Positions 1-7,891 of a DNA stretch of 64,000 nt are shown in pieces; position 1 is the first letter of the stretch, and the number at the start of each line of letters is the position of its first letter. The notes under the pieces are model-generated. The model was not told where the DNA came from. It made no database searches and saw only the letters and a list, made by a program, of their open reading frames with translations. Source of the stretch: Symsagittifera roscoffensis (taxonomy: Eukaryota > Xenacoelomorpha > Acoela > Convolutidae). A program made the position numbers and the translations under genes. Location of the stretch: NCBI RefSeq assembly GCF_963678635.1, contig NC_087063.1, positions 2,764,073 to 2,828,072 of the forward strand. The letters run 5' to 3'.

Positions 1-1
1 T

Positions 2-196
2 GGATATACGCCAAGTTCGACACCGGGTAGTAGTCAGGTGAGTGGTAGCTCGTCACGACTGAAAGAATTGCACGAGCGGCTACAACTAAGGAATCGCGAG
101 AGTCCAGCAAGAGTGGACCTGCCATCGACGTGGGGGGAACAACCTGTCAGGAGTGTGGTAATCTCGAGTTATAAAAAGAATACGGAAGGTAGATAA
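2..196 (+). CDS. C-terminal end of an upstream protein of the element (partial)
   Basis: An open frame from base 2 to TAA at 194-196 gives 64 residues with no start in the window. The first part is Ser/Gly/Pro-rich, then a charged helix (RLKELHERLQLRNRES), then a hydrophobic-Ser patch (RSVVISSY) and a basic end. The patch resembles the VISS core in the last protein of the block (about 7790). It is in the same frame as the next protein, with only the TAA and five codons between this frame and the ATG at 212. It may therefore be a separate gene end or an N-terminal part of the SGNH protein cut off by a stop. Family unknown. Confidence 0.4.
   Translation, partial: GYTPSSTPGSSQVSGSSSRLKELHERLQLRNRESPARVDLPSTWGEQPVRSVVISSYKKNTEGR
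170..178 (+). promoter_or_regulatory. Possible TATA box upstream of the SGNH ORF
   Basis: TATAAAAAG lies 34 bases before the ATG at 212, which would place a start site close to the ATG. It overlaps the last codons of the preceding frame, so the match may be chance. Confidence 0.35.
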
Positions 197-211
197 CATA
201 GGCACAATCGG

Positions 212-2011
212 ATGGACTGGAGCACGGCGCAGATGGACAGGAGAGACTGCTTCCATAACGCGGCTTGGGTGAAATACTTCACGCAGCCACGTGTGCCCGA
301 AGGAGCGGTCCACTTGATCATAGGGGACAGCTTGCTGCGGGTATTGACCCGGATCCAGTCCCATTGGCAAACGGGAATCTTGAGCTTCGCTGGAGCCGCG
401 ACGCCGCAGATGTTGGCGACACTTGAGATGCTAGGTATGGTAAGAGTATATACGGTGAAACTGATGATCGGGACGAATGAAGTGTCTAGGGGGGAAGCAA
501 GGAAGGTGATGAGGCTGCACGACAAGATGAGCTGCATTCTCGAGGAATTGCGAAGTCAAATGGATCCTGCCATTCTTACGGTGTGCACCGTCCCTTACAA
601 CATGAAAGTGGATCAACATGCAATGGAGATGAACACAAAGGTGCGGAACCTGAATGAAATAATCAGGCTGATACACAAAAGAAGCGTCCTCCCCGTTGGG
701 CTGTTGGACGTGGCCGAGCAAATGGAGCTATCTGCTTTCCCTGACGACGCATCTTCGGATGGGATTCATTTTGATAGGCCCAGAGGGGTGGAGTGGTTGA
801 ATGACGTCTTCCAAAGGCACATAAACGCGTTGGAGACAGAGTTACTAGAGACGGCACAGGTCACGTTCGGACCACCCCCAAATCCACCTTTCTTCAACTC
901 GAGAGCTTTGTCCAGCCGCTTGTGGGCGATGGCTGATCCTAGAGACAGTTCGAGGAATAGCCGAACCAAGTTGCCGGGCGCTGCGCCCATGGAGGCTGGT
1001 GAGGCAACGTCATCAACGCCCAAGGGATCGATAATATCCTCGGTGGTGGTGGCGGAGAAGAAGAAGCCGGAGAAACCAGTGGAGACCAACAGGTTGAAAT
1101 ATGAGGAGAAGGTCAAGGAGCTGGAGCTGGAGGACCTCGAGTGCAGGCTAGAGTTAGCGAAAGCTTTGGGTCTTGAGCAGGTGTCGCACGAAGACTTGGG
1201 CAGACTCCAGTGTGTGGACTGGCTGAAGGCTCACGAGACACACTTCTCGAGAGCAAAAATAGCAGAGACGGCGGATCTGACTGGGATTTCCACAAAATCG
1301 GTGATGGGACCCATTAACTATAGACCTCTCAAGTCATTAGGGAGTCCGGGATTCGTAGTGGAGCCTCCCAAACACCGAACTAGCATTGCCAGGATTAGGG
1401 TGGCCACTCCAGCACAGTTGAGGGTGGTGGACAAGCTGATGGATCCGAGGGAGATGGAATTACCAGACGCCGCGTATGAAGGCACGAAATTGGCCAACGA
1501 TCCCAGATACGGGAAACCCTGCGGGAATACGCAGCTGGCCAAGACCTTAGCTGTTGATGACAGAGCGGACCCAGCCGCAGCGAGGGTGGTCATCGTAGCG
1601 GGATCGGACTTTGAGGGAACGTCTCCCAAATTGTTTTGGCCGGAAACTCTGATATACTCATTGCCGGGAGCGGAGCTGAACCAGATGTTAACCCTGGTGG
1701 TGGCAATAAAGTCGGAGATGCCTTGCGAGCCTGAACTGCTGCTGTTTGCAGGGATGAACGATCACTTGCATGCGACGGGGTTTCTTGAGCAGCTCAAGGG
1801 TGACGAACCTACGCCGAAGAAAATCTGGTAAGCCATCCAGAAATTATTTGCAGCCATGAATGAAGTGCAAGAAAACGTTGCCTCACGATTTGGCTCCAAG
1901 ACGAAAGTGGCGTTCACGACGTCCCCCGGCTACGCGAGCATGCCTCCCGCTCTACAATTTATGTATGCAATCTTGATCTTGATAGCAGAAGGAATGGATG
2001 GCGCGTTTTGA
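212..2011 (+). CDS. SGNH/GDSL-like hydrolase protein with a second degenerate SGNH-like half; in-frame TAA at 1829
   Basis: The frame runs 539 codons from ATG 212 to TAA 1829-1831, then continues in the same frame for 59 more codons to TGA 2009-2011. Residues about 35-205 show all SGNH hydrolase blocks: GDSLL (Ser40), a block II Gly in SFAGAAT (Gly61), IGTN (Asn89) and DGIHF (Asp183, His186). A single-domain esterase or acylhydrolase is therefore expected; substrate unknown. Residues about 280-330 are a charged, coiled-coil-like helix. From about 455 a second half has IVAGSD and FAGMND, like displaced SGNH blocks I and III, so it is probably a non-catalytic copy of the fold. That half continues past the TAA: the decayed copy at 12.1-12.7 kb aligns on both sides of it (GYASMPPALQF with RYAALPEPL), so the TAA is a nonsense change or is read through. 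No signal peptide. Confidence 0.7.
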
Positions 2012-4545
2012 TGGCAGCTCCCAATCGGGAACTGGAACCTACAAACTTGAGACTTCGCAGGTCAGAGCTTGCGGCGGCGTGGGCGGATGCGTCCCACGCG
2101 TTGAGGGGCTTTCACGAGTTGGCAGACATCCTCATCGTGTTGGACGAGGTTCTCTTGCTGGAGATATATAACTTTGCTAGGCAACTCAAGCTCAGTCCGA
2201 TTATAGGGGACAATCATCCAGTGGTGGCTCACCTGACGGCCAGTCTGTGGTTTCGAAACATGGAGGTGACCATAACAAGCTCCACCAGTAAATCTAGAGG
2301 GCCGAGCAACGAAAGGAAGAACGTGGCCGCATCAGAGAAGCAGCTGGAGTCGATGGTGTATCGACTGACACAAGAGGGAGGCAGGTGGCCCTTCCTGACA
2401 CCAAGGCTGGAGAACGCCACGGAGAAGACAAGAGAAGATGCTCCGCCTCTGGTGAAGCAGATCTGGGATTTTCTTGAGGAGCAGCTGGGAGTGGCTGAAA
2501 AGAAGGAAATGACGGTTGGCAGGTTTGTCACGGCAGCCAACGAAGTCACGATTGGAGGATTCTGGAGGGAGCACGCAAGGGGTGAGCTGAGGACGAGGAG
2601 GGATCACGAAATTCTTGAGTTCTTGAGTCCTTGTTGGGGAAAGGAGTTCCTGGCCGGAGTGTATAGCGCGAAAGATACCATCTTTAAAGCCTTCATACAG
2701 GAAGTGTTGAATATGCCCATCAGTCTGTTGCTGGCACTGTACTTGGTTTACCCAAGGTACCTGTTTAATATGGGCCCAGCATACATGTTCAGTCGGGGTG
2801 TAGACACCCTCCGGATAGACGGGTACTTGACATTGGTGCTTCTAACCCACGGGGAACTGGAGTCATTTCACCGACTGATGAAATACGGAGAGCCTCTGTC
2901 GATGGGGAGAGCACACTCGAGCATCGACACCTACTCGTATAAGTGTGCTGCCGGGCTAAAGACGCTGCTGGTACAGTACCTACTGATGCAGAACCGGCAC
3001 CTAACTGGAGAAGAAAAGAGCCCGAAGACAAGAGAAGAGTGGAGGAAAGTGAATGGGGGCATGCCTCTATTGACGGATCTATGCCTGGCCATGAGATCGG
3101 ACCCCATGGGGATGATCCGGGGGCTAAAGGAAGTCGTAACCTGCATCTATGGACCGGCAGTCACGTTCGCGTTTCCAGATCCTCTGGTGGAAACTTATCG
3201 ACACTCAGTGACCCACGTAAGCATACTAGATGGAACGACACTTAATTGGTGTCAACAGGAGGTGCTAAGGGCGCAAATGAGCAACACGGTGCTCTTCGGA
3301 AAGGTGAAGGATCCGGAGTTGGTGGCATACAGTTTTCGAGGACAACTGCAGTGCAGGATGGGAGGCAAGCTCGAAGGCCCCATCGAAACTTATCCCAAGT
3401 TCTGGAACCTAAATCACCTGACAGCAAATGGGCAAGAGATCTTGAGAATTCCCGCATGGAAGAAGAGCTTCGAGCTGGTGAAAAGGGAGTTAGAAGCGAT
3501 ATTGGAGAAGGAAGTCCTGCCAGAAAGCATTCCCAAATTCACGACAGTGAGGAGAATGACCCTGGGGATGAACAGCTCCCTGGTGGTCCCATCCCTTTTC
3601 GCAAGAGCAGCAACCGAAGAACAGCAGAAGGAGTTCATCGACGGCTGGGATCCTCTCTTCATCGGCTACACTGCAGCGATCTATTTTCATACCAGCGATG
3701 CGAAGATAAATTCATGGACAACTCAAGCCAAGAAAATGAGAGGGTCGATGCCCCCGAAATTCGAGGTGCGAAATGCCTTGAGAATACTTGAGCGGGCAGG
3801 TCTAGAGAACCAGTTGCCAGTGTGGGACGATGGCAGGATGATAGTGAATGAAGGGCATATCGCACTGAAAGCAGACGAGGTGCTGTTTGCCACGAGGAGA
3901 TACCGGGCACCTTACGGGCTAGAGCAGGTGGAAAGGAGTCAGGAAGGAAAAAAGCTGGATGCAGCAGGCCCATTGCAGGTGGCCCTGACAGAGTACAAGG
4001 AAACGGGTCCATCTACGCCAGCACCCCTATCAGTGGATACCCCTGGGGATAAAAGGAGTGGTCCCGTAGAGGATCGATTCAGAAGGATTCTTGAGAGAAG
4101 AGAAGTAGAATCGGGGGTGGAGAGCATGGATGAGACTCTCAGCGAGGCAGGAGAGGATATGGAGGTGGGAAATACCCCGGAACCGAAGCCATCAGAGGAA
4201 GAGTTCACCACGCAAGAGCTGTTGAAAGATCTGAGTGGAGACAATTGGGCAGACACCCCCACGCCACCTTTGACCTCATCTCCACGCAAGAACCTAGAGT
4301 TGCCACTGACCAGTGAGAGTCCCAACATGGGAATGATCTTCTTGAGTGCGGACAGAAGGGAGAAAAACACCTTCGAGGGAAACAGGGCTGCCTTCCTAGG
4401 TACCCTGGACGCGGATGCTTGGCGAAAATTCTTGAGCGATTTTAATCGAGAAGTGGGCGACGACACCACATTGGACGATTTCAAGGAGGAGCTGTGGGAC
4501 ACGGTGGTGAAGTTCTGGAGGAGAAAGCTAGAGAAGAGCTGCTGA
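2011..4545 (+). CDS. Uncharacterised 844-residue protein, overlapping the SGNH frame by TGATG
   Basis: ATG 2011 overlaps the TGA (2009-2011) that ends the SGNH frame. An unbroken frame runs to TGA 4543-4545. I do not recognise the family. Residues 1-270 align with the decayed copies at 11.2-12.1 and 15.75-16.32 kb: conserved stretches are ELAAAWADASHALRGF near the start and the hydrophobic LLLALYLVYPR near 240-260. The middle (300-690) is mixed helical and sheet with no clear motif. Residues 690-800 are acidic, Ser/Pro/Thr-rich and probably disordered. The C-terminus is a charged helix. In the minus-strand copy A the end of the SGNH protein and the start of this one lie in one frame, so in the family they may be one polyprotein. 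A -1 shift on the T run just before TGATG would fuse them here. Confidence 0.6.
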   Translation: MAAPNRELEPTNLRLRRSELAAAWADASHALRGFHELADILIVLDEVLLLEIYNFARQLKLSPIIGDNHPVVAHLTASLWFRNMEVTITSSTSKSRGPSNERKNVAASEKQLESMVYRLTQEGGRWPFLTPRLENATEKTREDAPPLVKQIWDFLEEQLGVAEKKEMTVGRFVTAANEVTIGGFWREHARGELRTRRDHEILEFLSPCWGKEFLAGVYSAKDTIFKAFIQEVLNMPISLLLALYLVYPRYLFNMGPAYMFSRGVDTLRIDGYLTLVLLTHGELESFHRLMKYGEPLSMGRAHSSIDTYSYKCAAGLKTLLVQYLLMQNRHLTGEEKSPKTREEWRKVNGGMPLLTDLCLAMRSDPMGMIRGLKEVVTCIYGPAVTFAFPDPLVETYRHSVTHVSILDGTTLNWCQQEVLRAQMSNTVLFGKVKDPELVAYSFRGQLQCRMGGKLEGPIETYPKFWNLNHLTANGQEILRIPAWKKSFELVKRELEAILEKEVLPESIPKFTTVRRMTLGMNSSLVVPSLFARAATEEQQKEFIDGWDPLFIGYTAAIYFHTSDAKINSWTTQAKKMRGSMPPKFEVRNALRILERAGLENQLPVWDDGRMIVNEGHIALKADEVLFATRRYRAPYGLEQVERSQEGKKLDAAGPLQVALTEYKETGPSTPAPLSVDTPGDKRSGPVEDRFRRILERREVESGVESMDETLSEAGEDMEVGNTPEPKPSEEEFTTQELLKDLSGDNWADTPTPPLTSSPRKNLELPLTSESPNMGMIFLSADRREKNTFEGNRAAFLGTLDADAWRKFLSDFNREVGDDTTLDDFKEELWDTVVKFWRRKLEKSC

Positions 4546-4768
4546 GCAAGATGGTCGAGTTGAGGAAGGCACCACGAAAGACCAGAGATGACAAATGTAA
4601 AGACAGCTCTACTCCGAAACAAAAAACTGACGATAAAATAATTGAACATGTAAGGGGGATAAGGTCGGAACTAGTAATATAATTAAAAGTACTAATATCC
4701 TTAAGGCTCGAGCAGGGGGGAGGCAAGAGTTGGAAGGGTTGGGGGGAGACAAGGAAGTCGAATCAGTA
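4546..4768 (+). other. AT-richer spacer between the two main coding blocks
   Basis: Between TGA 4543 and ATG 4769 the sequence becomes AT-rich (4600-4705). A 43-codon frame starting at ATG 4551 (to TAA 4680) looks moderately coding (charged) and overlaps nothing. The frame used by the next protein is already open from 4646, just after a TGA. I see no clear promoter, and it is uncertain whether this is a spacer, a short gene or an intron. Confidence 0.35.
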
Positions 4769-5734
4769 ATGGTAACGACAACGCCCCCGAGTAAAGACGT
4801 GAGGTCTCGCAAGAGGAAGAGAGACGTGGAGGGATTGGGAAGTCCTTCGGCGGATGCGGTCTCGGAGAAGAACTTGAGAGAGACGGCCCCCATGGTTCTG
4901 GCACGATGGAAGACAGCAGCCTACAAGAGTAGCTACGAGCCGAGGAAACTGCTCGACGTAGAAAGAGAGATGGAGATCTCCACCAGCTCGGCAACGGAAG
5001 AAGACTTCAAACCTCAGTGGATAAAAATGAAGAGAGGTTCAACGAGCGAGCAGACCTGGGAAGTGGACGTCGGTAATGAATGGGTCTCGAATGAACACCA
5101 GGCTACCGGGAAGCAAGTGACTAGCGATCCTCTTGAGAAAAATAAAACGAGGAACACCGCCCGACCGTGGTGGGTGGCCCTGGAAACATTGCAGGAATTG
5201 GAAGACTGCCTGAAGAAGCTCGACAGTGGAGTGTCACGCAAACGACGCAACTGGGCTACCCAGCAGAAGGCTGGTATCAATAAATTAGAATTGGGGAGCC
5301 AGCTGAAGAGAACTTGGCAGAGCTTGTTAAAGGATCATTTTGAAGAAGCGATGAGAACATCATCATCGGCATCGCGATTGAAGGCGAATCCCTTTATTAG
5401 GACCGCAGGACAACTGATGTTTGCGTGGAGCCTGTTGGGAATAGAGCTAGAGACACTAACTTCGTACGACAAGTTGAAGTTGGGAGGCAAGAACCTAGAG
5501 GTATATCGAATGCTGATGCAGCATGTTGCTAGGGACAACTCAGGCTTGAGCCTGGCAAGGAGGAAGGATGCTACCTGCTTCTTGAGATGGACGATGTCGA
5601 TGATGACTGACAGTACCATCCTAGCATGTCACCAGAGGGTAATTGGAGGCAAGACGCTGGAGAGGAGAGTCTCCACAGTAATCTTGAGTGTGTACCAGAG
5701 TACTGGGGTAGAAAAGGAAGATGGTTCTAGGTAA
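4769..5734 (+). CDS. Uncharacterised nuclear-type protein, first segment (ends at in-frame TAA)
   Basis: ATG 4769 to TAA 5732-5734. The frame is open upstream to 4646 but has no earlier ATG. Near the N-terminus is a strong basic cluster (RSRKRKRDVEG), a likely nuclear localisation signal, so the product probably acts in the nucleus. Further on it is Lys/Arg- and Trp-containing and helical. No enzyme motif recognised. After the TAA the same frame goes straight on with about 50 good codons before any ATG, so this segment and the next two (5735-7312, 7313-7891) most likely form one protein of about 1040 residues broken by TAA 5732 and TAG 7310. Confidence 0.5.
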   Translation: MVTTTPPSKDVRSRKRKRDVEGLGSPSADAVSEKNLRETAPMVLARWKTAAYKSSYEPRKLLDVEREMEISTSSATEEDFKPQWIKMKRGSTSEQTWEVDVGNEWVSNEHQATGKQVTSDPLEKNKTRNTARPWWVALETLQELEDCLKKLDSGVSRKRRNWATQQKAGINKLELGSQLKRTWQSLLKDHFEEAMRTSSSASRLKANPFIRTAGQLMFAWSLLGIELETLTSYDKLKLGGKNLEVYRMLMQHVARDNSGLSLARRKDATCFLRWTMSMMTDSTILACHQRVIGGKTLERRVSTVILSVYQSTGVEKEDGSR

Positions 5735-7312
5735 TCTCTGGAGAGCCACAGGAAGTTAGATGAGATACGGGGATTCTACAACAAGAAGTTCGAGGAGAAA
5801 CACGACGTTCACCGTAACCTGGCTCCTCCAGGAGAGTACTCGAAACCCAACAAGAAGGGAGAGTATCAGTATGTGTCTGGAGTGATGGGGATGGCATACA
5901 ACCCTTTCCTGGACTTAGAAGCTGGAGGTGCCCATAGAAACTATGAGGTGGCGGAGCTGCTGAAGTTCTGGACAGAAAGGATAATGGAGATAGACCCCGT
6001 GGAAAGAGAGAGACCCGGTCTGGGTTTGATTCTCGAGAGAACACCGGAAGTGATAAGTGTGCCACGCTCAAGTAAAAGAGTAGAACTAAGAATGGGTAAC
6101 GGGAACGGCACGTTGACCACGAATCTAGGAGTGGTGTGGAAGTTGCTCAGGCCCTCTTGGTGTCCACATCCCCATGCGAGCCTGATCGAGGAAGTTACTG
6201 AGCGAGTGAGTTTGGCGCCGACAGAGGATGAAGATTTAGCGACCTTGAGTATAGTACATAGACTGATCCTGCCTCAGATGAAGGAGTCAAGTGAGATGAC
6301 GAGTGGAACAGGGTCGGTAAAGAAGATGGAGCCGGGCAGTTGTCTTGACTCGACGTGTGGGAATGGCGAGCACACCTGTGATGGACGATCGTGCGTGAGG
6401 ATACAGTCTTTCCAGAAAGAAGACCTAGTCACCTGGTTTGAAGATATCACCGAGAGGGAGAAAAGTGAGATACAGATGGTGGCTGAGTGTTACGCGAGTA
6501 CCACTGTGAACCTAGCAACAGCCCTGGGATTCTTCTCGAGAATGTGTAGTCTCCAGTCACTGGAGAGGCTAGAGTCAGAACACCACTTGGTGACGGCGTT
6601 GAGCGTGGAGTCATGGGCCGGAGTGTTGCAAGTGACCCAGAAACACATCAAGAGTTGGAGGGTTGGACTCGAAGCGGAGATGGGATTTCCAATGAGCGAA
6701 GCCTATGGACTGCCTCTAAATGCGAAGTCCCTAGTGGGGTCAGTGATTGCCAACCTATGTGGCAGCCACTATCCATTGCACATGGCGATGGTAGAAGCAT
6801 CCAGCCAGAGGGTATTGATAGACAAAGCCTTCTCAGTGCTCAAATGTGTAAGACTGGCTCGGATGTCACATCATTCACACAAGCTGTTGAGGAAGATCCG
6901 AGGAACAGTGCCTAAAGAACAAAGGGACGACTTGAGTGAAATCTGGGGTGAAGTTCTTCTAGGCTTGGAGAGCGAAAATACAAGTGACCTCGAGAGACAA
7001 AACGTGATTGGGAAACCCATGGTAAGTGCCCCAAACTTGGAAGAAGTCGACGTGATACACGAGAAGATGATGGAACTTGAGCCTCTCCTAGAAGCCTCGG
7101 GAGAACGCAATCTTAGGAGCATCGACCTCACACACGGGTATTGTCCGTGCCACTGTCTCTGCCTGATCTGGGATGTAGAAGAAATCAGGTCGTTGGGACT
7201 ACCCGAGCATCAACAAAAAGTGACCATTTTGGTGGTGAGCACAATGCTGGCTCTGCGATGGATGGAAGAAAACATAGCAAAGTATCGAGAATCGAAGACG
7301 CCTACAGCATAG
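5735..7312 (+). CDS. Uncharacterised protein, middle segment (in frame after TAA 5732, ends at TAG 7310)
   Basis: Same reading frame as 4769-5734. The 50 codons between the TAA and the first ATG (5885) look fully coding (KKFEEKHDVHRN). Visible features are a four-cysteine cluster CLDSTCGNGEHTCDGRSC, with C-x4-C-x6-C-x4-C spacing as in a small metal-binding or disulfide-stapled loop, and near the C-terminus HGYCPCHCLC, a second Cys/His cluster. These could be zinc sites, but the spacing matches no family I can name. The rest is helical. It ends at TAG 7310-7312, beyond which coding resumes in frame. Confidence 0.5.
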   Translation, partial: SLESHRKLDEIRGFYNKKFEEKHDVHRNLAPPGEYSKPNKKGEYQYVSGVMGMAYNPFLDLEAGGAHRNYEVAELLKFWTERIMEIDPVERERPGLGLILERTPEVISVPRSSKRVELRMGNGNGTLTTNLGVVWKLLRPSWCPHPHASLIEEVTERVSLAPTEDEDLATLSIVHRLILPQMKESSEMTSGTGSVKKMEPGSCLDSTCGNGEHTCDGRSCVRIQSFQKEDLVTWFEDITEREKSEIQMVAECYASTTVNLATALGFFSRMCSLQSLERLESEHHLVTALSVESWAGVLQVTQKHIKSWRVGLEAEMGFPMSEAYGLPLNAKSLVGSVIANLCGSHYPLHMAMVEASSQRVLIDKAFSVLKCVRLARMSHHSHKLLRKIRGTVPKEQRDDLSEIWGEVLLGLESENTSDLERQNVIGKPMVSAPNLEEVDVIHEKMMELEPLLEASGERNLRSIDLTHGYCPCHCLCLIWDVEEIRSLGLPEHQQKVTILVVSTMLALRWMEENIAKYRESKTPTA

Positions 7313-7891
7313 TCGATTCACGCGATAGATTACAGCAGGAGACTTGAGTTGTTCGAGACAGCATGTAAGGTGTTCGCCATACCAATGGAAGTCAGACACG
7401 TGTGGAGCCGCTTGAGATTCTTTCCTTGGTTTCGCGCGACGTTAACATCCTGGTTATATGTAGCGACCAAGGATCACATGATGAAACATCAAAAGGAATA
7501 TCGACAATTCCAGGCCAAAATAGGACCAGATGCCTTCAAAAGACCTCTGCTGACCCATCGAAATGCGATCACGACGGGGTGGAAAAGAGTGGGTAGAGTA
7601 TCCAGAGACAACACTAGAGCGAGGGAATCAATACTGGAGGAGGACCTGGCGAAGAATGTAAGCCTGAGTCTTCACAATTCCTTCTGTTTGAACCGGGAGT
7701 CGAAGGTGAAGAGCTTACCGAATCAAGCGAAGAGATTGCAAGAACAAAAGGAGTGGATGCGATCCTATGAACAGCTGAAGGCTTGGGAAGAGATCGTGAT
7801 CAGCTCCGATGACGAAGAAGCATTATTGGAACAGATCACAGTGTCAAAAGTATCTGGATCGGGTACCTCGAGGGCAAAGAACACAAGGTGA
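7313..7891 (+). CDS. Uncharacterised protein, last segment with SUMO-interaction-like motif
   Basis: In frame after TAG 7310. The first ATG is only at 7388, so coding through the TAG is likely. Ends at TGA 7889-7891. The N-terminal part is rich in aromatic residues and Arg. Near the C-terminus EEIVISSDDEEALLE matches a SUMO-interacting motif: hydrophobic core VIS followed by Ser and acidic residues. Family unknown. This ends the coding part of the element. Confidence 0.5.
   Translation, partial: SIHAIDYSRRLELFETACKVFAIPMEVRHVWSRLRFFPWFRATLTSWLYVATKDHMMKHQKEYRQFQAKIGPDAFKRPLLTHRNAITTGWKRVGRVSRDNTRARESILEEDLAKNVSLSLHNSFCLNRESKVKSLPNQAKRLQEQKEWMRSYEQLKAWEEIVISSDDEEALLEQITVSKVSGSGTSRAKNTR

Noticed and set aside
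1828-1855. Short intron removing TAA 1829 (GTAAGC to TTTGCAG)
   Set aside because: Only 26 bases, and its removal puts the downstream sequence out of frame at once.
2011-7891. Polymerase, recombinase or helicase in the large unknown proteins
   Set aside because: I looked for GDD/YxDD, DDE, R-HxxR-Y and Walker motifs and found none convincing.
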